In this document: positions 1 to 7,801 of the stretch, piece by piece
How the letters are laid out: every line of letters begins with the position of its first letter
How positions within the stretch are numbered: position 1 is the first letter of the stretch
Assembly (NCBI GenBank): GCA_017644045.1
Contig: JAEPMI010000012.1
Coordinates: 186,001-250,000, forward strand
Reading direction: 5' to 3'
Length of the DNA stretch: 64,000 nucleotides
Source: Deltaproteobacteria bacterium
GTDB taxonomy: Bacteria > Myxococcota_A > Polyangia > Polyangiales > Houyiibacteriaceae
Translations under genes and position numbers: made by a program
The notes under the pieces: generated by a model
The model's database searches: none
The model's input: only the letters and a program-made list of their open reading frames with translations
What the model was told of the DNA's origin: nothing

Positions 1-1067
1 GGCTCGCCGTCGATGAGCACCGCCTCGGCGATCGAGCGGGAGAACGCCACGCTCGGATCGCCCTCGGCGGTGCCGGCCGAGCGAACCAAGCGCGGGGTGA
101 GGTCCCCCGTCGCCTCGTCCGGCAAGAGGAGGAAGCCTCGCTCGGCGCCCGATAGCGCCACCGCCGCGTCGGTGATGCGCTCGAGCAGGCGATCGACGTC
201 GTGCTCGCGGGCCAGGCGCTTGATGACCTCGAGGAGGCGGGTGGCGGCCGGGTCGAGGGACGCCCCATCGGTGCTGCCCCCACTCGCTCGGCGGTCGGTG
301 CTCGCGCTGGCGCGCAGTCGGAGGGCGCGGCGTGCCGGGTCGCGCCAGAAGCTCTCGCGCCGGTCCCTCGGGAGCTTGACCACGATCGACTCGAGCACCT
401 CCATCGCGGCCTGCTCGTGCCGGCGCGCCACGAAGTCCGAGCCACGCTGGTGCTCCAGGGTCGCGAGCGTGTCGAGCGCCCGCCAGCGGATGTCGGAGCG
501 CCCCTCCGTCTTCGCCGTCTCCGCGACCTCCTTGGCGTCCTCCACCCCTCCGTCGAGGTCACCGGTGGACGCGCGAGCTCGCGCGAGCTGGAGGCGAAGC
601 TCGAGCGTCCAAGGTTCGAGCGCGTCGTCGTCCTCGACCAGCGTCCGCGCATCGGCGAGCTTGCCGACCGCGGCCGACGAGTCGGCCGGCCCGTCCCGGT
701 CGAGCAACACCCGAGCGCCCGCGAGCAGCGCCGTCACCGCATCGCGACCGTCGTTGCGCGCCCGCGCCCGCGCGAGGGAATCGTCGAAGCGGAGGAGCCC
801 GGTCTCGATCTCCCCCCGAGCCACAGCCACCGTGCCGAGCACGAGGATGGCGGTGGACGCCAGATCGTCCACTCCCGACGCGAGCGCCGCCTCCGCACGC
901 TCGATCGCCGCGTCGTGCTCTCCCAGCTCGACCTCGACACGGGCCGAGAGCGCATGGCCGAGCGGCCCCTCGACTCCGCCGAGGGCGTCGAGCGCATCCC
1001 CCCACCGTCCATGGTCGAGGTGCGAACGAACCCCTCCTACCGCGCCGTCCTGTGCCACGCGGCCCAT
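1..1067 (-). CDS. TPR-like/GAF regulator, N-terminal part (runs off the window)
   Basis: This minus-strand reading frame is open from an ATG at 1065-1067 to the window edge, about 355 residues without a stop. The first ~270 residues are Ala/Leu/Glu-rich helical repeats of TPR character. From about residue 278 the sequence reads LLEVIKRLAREHDVDRLLE and then ALSGAERGFLLL, the typical opening of a GAF sensor domain in myxobacterial sigma-54 activators. The expected AAA+ and Fis-type HTH parts would lie outside the window, so the full function is inferred. It lies 74 bp downstream of, and is co-oriented with, a Ser/Thr kinase gene. In many myxobacterial proteins kinase, TPR, GAF and sigma-54 modules form one polypeptide; here they look split over two genes. 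The start is uncertain because the frame stays open upstream of the ATG. Confidence 0.7.
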   Translation of the reverse strand, partial: MGRVAQDGAVGGVRSHLDHGRWGDALDALGGVEGPLGHALSARVEVELGEHDAAIERAEAALASGVDDLASTAILVLGTVAVARGEIETGLLRFDDSLARARARNDGRDAVTALLAGARVLLDRDGPADSSAAVGKLADARTLVEDDDALEPWTLELRLQLARARASTGDLDGGVEDAKEVAETAKTEGRSDIRWRALDTLATLEHQRGSDFVARRHEQAAMEVLESIVVKLPRDRRESFWRDPARRALRLRASASTDRRASGGSTDGASLDPAATRLLEVIKRLAREHDVDRLLERITDAAVALSGAERGFLLLPDEATGDLTPRLVRSAGTAEGDPSVAFSRSIAEAVLIDGE

Positions 1068-1141
1068 CCTAGAGGCACGATGGCGGCTCAGCAACGCACA
1101 GTTCGACACGCACCCCAGAATGGGGGCATGGCTCGCCAGAG

Positions 1142-2470
1142 CTAGTCCGGCTCGTCTTCTTCGGCGAGTCGCCGTTCCAGCTGCGCGAGGTAGTCGGACT
1201 CCTCGCTGGCGTCTCCGTCCTTCTTCTTCGCGTCCAGGAGCACGACCGGGCGGTCACCGCTCGCCGTCATCTCGTCCTCGAAGCCCGCGAAGGGCTCTGG
1301 CGGGAGGGTGTCACTGGCGGCCGGGAGCTCCATCGAGTCGGGGGGGAGGAGCTCGTCGAGATCGACTTCGTCGAAGGCGTCGGGCGGCACCGAGGGGAGC
1401 GCGTCCGGATCCATGGGCTCACGCCCGGGTTCGTCCCATGCGGCGTCGATCTCCTCCGCGTCTCCGAGCGGCATGCTCCAGTCGCCCTGCTCCGGCGCAG
1501 GGACCGGCTGCTCCACCGGCTCGTCCACCAGCGCGAGGTCGTGCTCGGGGAGCCGCTCGCCCGGAAAGAGATCGTACACATAGGCGGCGATCGTCCGAGG
1601 ACCGACCATCATCCCGTGGCGCATCGCGAAGTGCTCGAGGTGGAGCGCGAGGTCCGCCGCACTCTGGATCCGCGACTCGCGATCCCGCCGAAGGCAGGCG
1701 AGCACGATCTCCTCGAGGTCCGCCGGATAGTCCGGCCGCCGCTGGGAGGGCGGCGGCGCGTCGGTCTCCACCACCGCCTGCATGACCTGCATGTCGTTTC
1801 CGCGGTACAGGCGGTTACCGGTCGTGAGCTCGTAGAGGATCACGCCGAGGGAGAACACGTCCGCGCGTCGATCGACCCGCTTTCCGCGGACCTGCTCCGG
1901 CGACATGTAGGAGAAGGTTCCCTTCACCGCGCCCGCCTCGGTCTCCATCCGGGCATCGGTCTTGGCCACGCCGAAGTCCATTAGCTTCGCCACGCCGTCG
2001 GGCGTGACCATCACGTTGTGGGGAGTCACGTCGCGGTGGACGATGCGAAGCCAGCGACCGGCGCGATCGCGCGCGCCGTGGGCGTGCTGGAGGGCCTCGC
2101 AGACCTGCATGATCAGGCCGAGCGTGACCGGGAGTGGCATCATCTGGCCCTGCCTGGCACCCGCGCGCCAGACGTCGGTGACCGTCCACCCCTGGACGTG
2201 CTCCATGGCGATGTACCAGGTCCCCTCCGCGAACCCGAGGTCCATGACCTGCGGGATGTTCGGGTGACTCAGGTGAGCGAGGAGCCGCGCTTCGTACTGG
2301 AACATCCGAAGCGCCGACTCGTGCTCCGCGAGGTTCGAGAAGAGGCGCTTGATGACGACATCGCGGAAGAACCCGCCCTCGCCCCATTGGCGAGCGAGGA
2401 AGATCTCGGCCATGCCTCCAGCCGCGATCTTTCGCAGGAGCTCGTACTTCCCGTAGGGAACCTCGCTCAC
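1142..2470 (-). CDS. Ser/Thr protein kinase (PknB/Pkn2 type), cytoplasmic
   Basis: This 442-residue eukaryotic-like protein kinase starts at GTG. All catalytic motifs are visible: a glycine loop AAGGMAEIFLA (residues 16-26), Lys41 in VVIKRL, helix-C Glu60, HRD at 145-147 followed by VTPHN, DFG at 165-167, and the activation-segment end GTFSYMSPEQ. The kinase domain ends near residue 300. The remaining ~140 residues are acidic and Pro-rich with no transmembrane helix or sensor domain, so the enzyme is probably cytosolic. The TPR/GAF regulator gene lies downstream in the same direction and may be a partner or substrate (inference from position). The metalloprotease-like lipoprotein gene is divergent, with 74 bp between starts. 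Confidence 0.93.
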   Translation of the reverse strand: MSEVPYGKYELLRKIAAGGMAEIFLARQWGEGGFFRDVVIKRLFSNLAEHESALRMFQYEARLLAHLSHPNIPQVMDLGFAEGTWYIAMEHVQGWTVTDVWRAGARQGQMMPLPVTLGLIMQVCEALQHAHGARDRAGRWLRIVHRDVTPHNVMVTPDGVAKLMDFGVAKTDARMETEAGAVKGTFSYMSPEQVRGKRVDRRADVFSLGVILYELTTGNRLYRGNDMQVMQAVVETDAPPPSQRRPDYPADLEEIVLACLRRDRESRIQSAADLALHLEHFAMRHGMMVGPRTIAAYVYDLFPGERLPEHDLALVDEPVEQPVPAPEQGDWSMPLGDAEEIDAAWDEPGREPMDPDALPSVPPDAFDEVDLDELLPPDSMELPAASDTLPPEPFAGFEDEMTASGDRPVVLLDAKKKDGDASEESDYLAQLERRLAEEDEPD

Positions 2471-2544
2471 GTCACACCCCGCCTTTGGGGGCGCGATCGA
2501 AGGAGACTTCCCAGGGGCGCAACACCATCGCTCGCGTATACTGC

Positions 2545-4440
2545 ATGCCGTCTTCCGTGAACAACCACCCCCGCCTACGCTTTCCCTTCCTTTTCCTCTG
2601 TCTCTCCGCGGCGCTCGTCAGCTGCGGTGAGAGCTCGACCGTCCCGGAGTACGGCGACGGCTGCACGGGCATGTGCCCCACGCTGACCTGCCTGGAGGAT
2701 ACCTTCTTTCCAGGCGGACTCTGCACCGAGTCGTGCGACGATGGCGAGTGCGGCACTGGCGGACTCTGCGACGATCGCTGGGGCACCGCCCTGTGCCTCG
2801 CCGAGTGCGCGGACGACTCCGAGTGCCGCGAGGGCTGGGGCTGCTGGCGCGGAGGCTGTCAGCCCGATTGCTCGAGCGACGGTGAGTGTGGCGAAGGTGG
2901 GTTCTGCACCGACGGGGTGTGCGGCGGCACCGAGTGCACCACGGACGAACACTGTCCCGGTGGACGGTGCGCCAGCGGCTCGTGCGTCCCCCTCGGACCC
3001 ATCGACATGGGCCCGCCACCGGAGTGCGAGGACAGCTGCGAGGGCGTCTGCCTGACGGAGGGCTTCGGCGGCGGCTGTGCGTCGCGTTGCGAGGACCTCG
3101 CGGGCTGCCCGAGCGGGACGAACTGCGTCCCCGTTCCGAGCGACACGAACGGCGATGGCGCGATCGACCTCGTCGAGGCGGCGTGCGTGCCCTTCGGCGA
3201 CGGACGATTCGCCGGGGGAACGTGCGGAGGAACCGAGGCGCCCTCGGCCGCGTGCGACTCGCGGGTGTGTTTCCAGGCCCAGTGCATCATCGCGTGCAAC
3301 GACGACTCCGACTGCCTGCTCGGTCAGAGCTGCCAGGACGTCGCGTGGGACGACACGACGTTCCGCACGTGCTTCGACCTGCCCGGTCTCGCGGACGGCG
3401 AGCTCGACCTGCGACGCGCCAACCTGCCGACGGGCACGCTCAGCGAGGTGACGTTCGCGGCCCCGCGCAACGCCACGAGCATGACGCTGCTCCTGCAACA
3501 GCACGACGGGACGGATCTCCCGCTGACCTTCGTCAGCGTCATCGATCCGCGCGAGCAGAGCATCTTCGATCTCGACGTCATCGCGATGCTCGAGGACCAG
3601 CCCATCCGGTGGCTGCCGATCGGCACCAACGAGTCGGCCGCGATGCTCGTCCCGAACTCCACGGCGGACCGCGTGCGCTATCGGCACGGACGCCACCGCG
3701 TCGGGTACGCGGCGTTCGAAGGCGGGGGCGCCAGCGGCGACGTCAGCCTCGTCGCTCGCTTCGCCAGCGGTCAGGGCCGCACCCTCCGCCTCCACTTCCA
3801 CATCGCGCCCGGCGTCGGCATCAACGCAGGCAACGCCGCGAGCGACAGCCGGCTCCAGAACGCCATCGCGGCGATGGCCAGCACCTACGCCGCGGCGAAC
3901 ATCACCGTCGAGGTGGATGGGTACTCGAACATCAGTGGCTCGCAGTTCACCGTCATCGACTCCACCGACGGGCCGACCAGTGAGATGGCCCAGCTCTTCT
4001 CCCGCGGGAACGCGACTGGCGACGTCCTCGACGTGTTCCTCGTGCGCGCCATCGACACCGGGGACGGCTCGCCGCTCGGCGTCGCCGGTGGCATCCCGGG
4101 TCCGCCGGCGATCCACGGAACCCTGAACTCGGGCGTGGTCGCGGCCTACGATTCGAGCGTCGTGGGCGGGAGCGCCAACCTCGGTCAGATCTTCGCGCAC
4201 GAGTGTGGTCACTACCTCGGGCTCTTCCACAGCACCGAGAACGGTCGGCCCTGCAACCCCGGCGAGACCGACGGGTGCGCGCCCTTCGGCGGCGGCGACC
4301 CCATCGCCGACACGACTCGCGGCGACAATCGCAACATGATGTTCTGGGCGCTGCAGACCTTCGGAGGCGGGACGACCAACAATCGCATCTCCGACGGCCA
4401 GGAGTTCGTCCTCCGGCGCAACCCCGTCGTCATCCGATGA
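2545..4440 (+). CDS. Cys-rich lipoprotein with metzincin-type zinc protease motif
   Basis: The product (631 residues from ATG 2545) begins with a lipoprotein signal ending ALVSC, so it should be exported and lipid-anchored. Residues ~30-230 are rich in paired Cys/Asp/Gly motifs resembling EGF-like or dickerin-like segments. The C-terminal part contains HECGHYLGLFH at residues 552-562, an exact HExxHxxGxxH zinc site, and a Met-turn-like RNMMF near residue 598, which together define the metzincin metalloprotease clan. It is therefore likely a secreted, surface-tethered protease, possibly predatory or for envelope processing (inference). A TATACT hexamer at 2537-2542 lies only two bases before the ATG, so GTG 2557 is an alternative start. 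The stop overlaps the next gene by four bases. Confidence 0.87.
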   Translation: MPSSVNNHPRLRFPFLFLCLSAALVSCGESSTVPEYGDGCTGMCPTLTCLEDTFFPGGLCTESCDDGECGTGGLCDDRWGTALCLAECADDSECREGWGCWRGGCQPDCSSDGECGEGGFCTDGVCGGTECTTDEHCPGGRCASGSCVPLGPIDMGPPPECEDSCEGVCLTEGFGGGCASRCEDLAGCPSGTNCVPVPSDTNGDGAIDLVEAACVPFGDGRFAGGTCGGTEAPSAACDSRVCFQAQCIIACNDDSDCLLGQSCQDVAWDDTTFRTCFDLPGLADGELDLRRANLPTGTLSEVTFAAPRNATSMTLLLQQHDGTDLPLTFVSVIDPREQSIFDLDVIAMLEDQPIRWLPIGTNESAAMLVPNSTADRVRYRHGRHRVGYAAFEGGGASGDVSLVARFASGQGRTLRLHFHIAPGVGINAGNAASDSRLQNAIAAMASTYAAANITVEVDGYSNISGSQFTVIDSTDGPTSEMAQLFSRGNATGDVLDVFLVRAIDTGDGSPLGVAGGIPGPPAIHGTLNSGVVAAYDSSVVGGSANLGQIFAHECGHYLGLFHSTENGRPCNPGETDGCAPFGGGDPIADTTRGDNRNMMFWALQTFGGGTTNNRISDGQEFVLRRNPVVIR

Positions 4441-5303
4441 GCGCGCTCGAGGGGCGAACGATCGTGATCACCGGCGCCGCCGGTGGCCTGGGGCGAGCCG
4501 TGTGCTCGGCCTGCCTGAAACAGGGTGCGTCCGTCTTCGCCGTGGACGCCGGCACCGACCCCGATGGCTCCGGGCGCGATCCCTCCGTGGTCGAGGAGCT
4601 GGTCTCCGCGCTCGTCCAGGAGGGGCACCCTCGCGCTCGAGTGGCGGCCGTCCCCGTCGACGTCCTCGCCGACGATGGACCCGACCAGGTCTTCGACGCC
4701 GCCGAGGAAGCCTTCGGGACCGTGGACGGGCTCGTCTTCGCCGCCGGTGCTCGCCACCGCCGCGGCATCCTCAAGCTCGACGCCGGCACCCTCACCGCCC
4801 CGATCCGGCTGGGACTCGAGGCCCCGCTCGCCTGGCTCGGGGCCCTGTCCCGCCGGTGGGTATCGGCCAAGCGCCCCGGTTCCGTCGTCCTCTTCACCAG
4901 CCCCAGCGCGTTCTTCGGCGCCCAGCGCCAAGGGGCCGAGGCCGCAGCCGCCGCTGGCATCGTCGCGGCGACGCGCTCGGCTGCGCTGGAGCTGCGCCGG
5001 CACGGCGTTCGGGTGAACGCGGTCGCGGCGACGGCCCACACCCGGCTCACGGAGGACCTGCCCCTCTTCAAGAACGTGAAGCAGGGGTCACTGGCCGCGG
5101 AACACGTGGCACCGCTGGTGGTCCATCTCCTCTCCGATGCTGGAGAGGCGATTCACGGAGAGGTGCTCGGCGTGGCCGGCACCCGCATCTACGCGCTCCA
5201 CGCCCGCGAGACCACGGGGGCCTTCGCCGATGCGGAGCGCTTCACCGTCGCCGAGATCGAGCGACGTTGGGCCGAGATCACCCGCGCCGCGCGCGGGCGA
5301 TGA
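4437..5303 (+). CDS. SDR-fold protein lacking the catalytic Tyr-Lys pair
   Basis: This 288-residue protein overlaps the preceding gene by ATGA, so the two are probably translationally coupled. It has the short-chain dehydrogenase/reductase nucleotide-binding signature TGAAGGLG (residues 12-19), the cofactor-region sequence FAAGARHR, and the downstream RVNAVAATAHT segment typical of the family. After the serine-containing strand (LFTSPSAFFG), where a YxxxK should follow about 13 residues later, the sequence is GAEAAAAAG: both catalytic residues are missing. Known SDRs need the Tyr/Lys for hydride transfer, so this one is probably a non-enzymatic or divergent member binding NAD(P). Pairing with a secreted protease lipoprotein is unusual. 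Family assignment is secure; function is not. Confidence 0.88.
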   Translation: MSALEGRTIVITGAAGGLGRAVCSACLKQGASVFAVDAGTDPDGSGRDPSVVEELVSALVQEGHPRARVAAVPVDVLADDGPDQVFDAAEEAFGTVDGLVFAAGARHRRGILKLDAGTLTAPIRLGLEAPLAWLGALSRRWVSAKRPGSVVLFTSPSAFFGAQRQGAEAAAAAGIVAATRSAALELRRHGVRVNAVAATAHTRLTEDLPLFKNVKQGSLAAEHVAPLVVHLLSDAGEAIHGEVLGVAGTRIYALHARETTGAFADAERFTVAEIERRWAEITRAARGR

Positions 5304-5312
5304 GCCGACGAA

Positions 5313-5471
5313 TCACATCAGATCGATGACCACGACACCGCGGTCGTCATCGTCCTGGCCGTGCTCGGCCAGGGGCTGCGGGGGAATCGGGAGCTCTACG
5401 CGCGGCTGCGGCCGCGGAGCCTCTTCTTCTTCCCGTTTCCGGATTTGGTCGATGATGAACGGAGGGAGCAT
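5313..5471 (-). CDS. Small conserved-looking protein, 52 residues
   Basis: The frame starts at ATG 5469-5471 and ends with TGA at 5313-5315. The protein begins MLPPFIIDQIRKREEEE, continues with a Pro-rich stretch (VELPIPPQPL) and ends in an acidic GVVVIDLM tail. No membrane helix or signal is present. A strong Shine-Dalgarno (GGGAGGT) lies 7 bases before the ATG, and a good promoter is 31 bases upstream, so this is a translated gene, not a chance frame, and is transcribed away from the DUF4350 operon. I recall similar small proteins with a PPFIIDxIR start from other proteobacteria but cannot verify this. No function is known to me. Confidence 0.72.
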   Translation of the reverse strand: MLPPFIIDQIRKREEEEAPRPQPRVELPIPPQPLAEHGQDDDDRGVVVIDLM

Positions 5472-5501
5472 TGGGGGGACCTCCCGGTGAGTGGTGTGTG
5501 T

Positions 5502-5529
5502 ACTATAACAAGCACCCTGCGCCGTACAA
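5502..5529 (-). promoter_or_regulatory. Sigma-70-type promoter of the 52-residue protein gene
   Basis: On the minus strand a -35 TTGTAC (5524-5529) and a -10 TATAGT (5502-5507) are separated by 16 bp. The -10 matches five of six consensus bases, which is notable in such GC-rich DNA. Transcription would start near 5495, leaving a leader of about 24 bases that contains the Shine-Dalgarno. Confidence 0.6.
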
Positions 5530-5564
5530 GAACCCTGGATGTCACGGCGCCGAGTACGGTCGAT

Positions 5565-6836
5565 TTGACGCAAGAAGCGCGCCGACGATTCATCCCCCGT
5601 GTCCTGGGACTCATGGTCCTGCTGGGCGGCACCGTCGTCTCGAGCCCTGGAGGCGCTCAACGCGATTTCGACCCGGGATCGACCGCGTGGAATGGCTTGT
5701 CGGGCCTGGTGGAGGCCGCCGCGGACGCGAACGTCCGGCTGGATACCCCCGAGCGTCTGGATGTGGCGGACCTGTCGCCGACGGACGCAATTGTCCTGGT
5801 CCACCCCGATCGCGAGCTCCCCGTTCCGAGTCTCTCGGCCTTCCTGCGCGCGGGCGGAAGGGTGGTGCTGGCGGACGATTTTGGTGGCGGCGGACGATTC
5901 CTGGAGTCCTTCGGCATCGTCCGGATGCCCCCGAACGACCCGCCCCGAACGATTCGGGGCAACCCGGACCTCCCCGTAGCCCACGTGGTGGGTCGCCACC
6001 CCCTCACCGACGGCATCTCGATGACCGTCGCCAACCACGCGCAGACCCTGCGCCACCCCGAGCTGACACCGCTCCTGGCCTTCGACGACGCGGGATCCCA
6101 GGGGCTCGTGCTGACCGGGGCCGTCGAGCGGGGCCGGCTCGTGGCGATCGGCGACTCGAGCGTGCTGATCAACAACATGCTGCAGTTCGAGGGGAACCGG
6201 CGGCTCGCGACCAACCTGATGCGCTACCTGGGCGAGGGCCGCTCGGGGCGGGTCTATCTGATCACCCCCGGCACCCCTTTGGTCGGGCGCTACGGTGGAG
6301 CTTCCGGGGCGCCCGTGGAGCGACTCGGCGACGCGCTCCGCGATCTGGCCAGCGCCGAGCTGCCGCCAACCGCGCTGACGCTGCTCGCTCTCGTCCTCGT
6401 GGCGATCCTCGCGGTCTTCGCCGTCTCGTCGCTCCCGCGCCGCTCCCCCTACACCGCGGACCGACTCTGGGGCCCGGAGCCGGTCGGTGGCGGTTTCGCC
6501 GGGCGCGTCGCCTTCTTCCTCCGACGAAAGAAGCAGCTCGTTCACCCAGCGCTCGTCTATGGGTACGAGGTCGAGGCAGCCATCCGTCGCACCCTCTTCG
6601 GCGAGCGCGCGTCCGCCGAGCGAACGATCGCCGAGGTCGTCGGCGCAGCCCGCGAGCGCGGCCTCGGCGCCGACGACGCGAAGGAGCTGCGAGCCCTCCT
6701 CGGCCAGTTCGCCACCCTCCGTCAACGAGCCGACGAGCCCGGTGGACCACCCCGCGTGCCCCCCGCCCGGCTCCATCACATGGTAGACAGCGGCGAGCGC
6801 TTGATCGCGCGCCTGGAAGAGAAAGCCCAAGCGTGA
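5565..6836 (+). CDS. DUF4350-type membrane-anchored protein
   Basis: The product (about 423 residues) has an N-terminal hydrophobic segment (RVLGLMVLLGGTVVSS), a globular extracytoplasmic part with a Rossmann-like LSPTDAIVLVHPDRELPVP segment and GGRVVLADDFG typical of DUF4350 proteins, and one transmembrane helix near residue 270 (ALTLLALVLVAILAVFAVSS). A cytoplasmic helical tail of about 130 residues follows. It is followed by MoxR and DUF58 genes with overlapping codons, the usual context of DUF4350 proteins, so it probably belongs to a MoxR/vWA envelope-associated chaperone or secretion system. The TTG start at 5565 is chosen because it precedes the signal-like segment; there is no clear Shine-Dalgarno, and further upstream the frame would run over the promoter of the small gene. 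Confidence 0.82.
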   Translation: MTQEARRRFIPRVLGLMVLLGGTVVSSPGGAQRDFDPGSTAWNGLSGLVEAAADANVRLDTPERLDVADLSPTDAIVLVHPDRELPVPSLSAFLRAGGRVVLADDFGGGGRFLESFGIVRMPPNDPPRTIRGNPDLPVAHVVGRHPLTDGISMTVANHAQTLRHPELTPLLAFDDAGSQGLVLTGAVERGRLVAIGDSSVLINNMLQFEGNRRLATNLMRYLGEGRSGRVYLITPGTPLVGRYGGASGAPVERLGDALRDLASAELPPTALTLLALVLVAILAVFAVSSLPRRSPYTADRLWGPEPVGGGFAGRVAFFLRRKKQLVHPALVYGYEVEAAIRRTLFGERASAERTIAEVVGAARERGLGADDAKELRALLGQFATLRQRADEPGGPPRVPPARLHHMVDSGERLIARLEEKAQA

Positions 6837-7801
6837 GCCAACCTGCCGCCGCCCTACCCGACCGCTCCCTCGAAGACGCCGCCAACCTCAGCGCGCGGGT
6901 CATCGATCAGATCCAGTCGGTCTATGTCGGCCCTCGGGCCGTGCCGGAGCTCCTCCTGGTGTCGCTGCTCGCGCGCGGTCACGTGCTCCTCGAGGGGGTC
7001 CCCGGAGTCGCGAAGACCACGCTGGTGAAGGCCTTCGCGGCGACGCTCGGGTGCTCTTTCCGACGGATCCAGTTCACGCCGGATCTGCTCCCGGCGGACA
7101 TCACGGGCACCTTCGTCCTCTCGCCCCGCGACGGGACATTCTCCCTACGCGAGGGCCCCATCTTCGCCAACGTGGTGCTGGGCGACGAGATCAACCGCGC
7201 GCCCGCCAAGACGCAGTCGGCCCTTCTCGAAGCGATGCAGGAGAAGCAGGTGACCATCGAGGGCGAGACCCGTGGGCTGCCTTCGCCCTTCCTGGTGCTC
7301 GCCACCCAGAACCCGGTCGAGCAGGCGGGCACCTATCCGTTGCCCGAGGCCCAGATCGACCGTTTCCTCGTCCGCTTGATGATCGGTTATCCGAGCGCCG
7401 ACGAGGAGCGTGGGATCTTGCGTCGCTTCCTGGGACGCTCGCCGACCCCCCAACCGGTCCTGCAGCCGGAGACGATCCGCACGCTCCAGGAGCAGGTGCT
7501 CGCGATCCACGCCGAGGACGAGGTCCTGGACTACGTGGTCCGGCTGGTCGGATACACCCGGGAGCACGGCCGGCTCTTCCTCGGCGCATCGCCCCGAGCG
7601 TCGTTGGCCCTGATGCACGCGGCGCGCGCCCGGGCTCTGATGCACGCTCGCCCCTACGCGCTCCCGGACGACGTCCAGGCGCTCGCCGTTCCGGTTCTCG
7701 CGCACCGACTCGTGCTGACCGCCGAGGCGGAGATGGAAGGCACCCGCACCGAGTCGATCATCCAGCAGGCGCTCGAGCGGGTGCCCCCCCGGCGCGGCTG
7801 A
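6833..7801 (+). CDS. MoxR-family AAA+ ATPase
   Basis: The protein (322 residues) starts at a GTG overlapping the previous stop (GTGA). It carries Walker A GVPGVAKTT, Walker B VVLGDEINRAP, the MoxR-typical DLLPADITG and GPIFANVV stretches, sensor-1 ATQNPVEQAGTYPLPEAQ, and an arginine-finger segment DRFLVRL. MoxR ATPases act as metal-dependent chaperones that activate partner proteins with von Willebrand A domains, often at the cell envelope. The partner is most likely the DUF58/vWA protein encoded immediately downstream (TGATG overlap). All catalytic residues are present and length is normal for the family. Confidence 0.95.
   Translation: MSQPAAALPDRSLEDAANLSARVIDQIQSVYVGPRAVPELLLVSLLARGHVLLEGVPGVAKTTLVKAFAATLGCSFRRIQFTPDLLPADITGTFVLSPRDGTFSLREGPIFANVVLGDEINRAPAKTQSALLEAMQEKQVTIEGETRGLPSPFLVLATQNPVEQAGTYPLPEAQIDRFLVRLMIGYPSADEERGILRRFLGRSPTPQPVLQPETIRTLQEQVLAIHAEDEVLDYVVRLVGYTREHGRLFLGASPRASLALMHAARARALMHARPYALPDDVQALAVPVLAHRLVLTAEAEMEGTRTESIIQQALERVPPRRG

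Noticed and set aside
13-1785. Long plus-strand open frame across the first two genes
   Set aside because: The translation is Ser/Arg-rich and low-complexity with no motif, antisense to a Ser/Thr kinase and a TPR/GAF regulator that do have motifs.
2537-2542. TATACT as promoter of the metzincin lipoprotein with start at ATG 2545
   Set aside because: It is only two bases from the ATG and would start transcription inside the gene; it may be valid only if GTG 2557 is the start, so I left it as a comment.
5313-6830. Long minus-strand frame covering the DUF4350 gene
   Set aside because: Only its last 52 codons have a ribosome site and promoter; the rest is antisense shadow of a motif-bearing gene.
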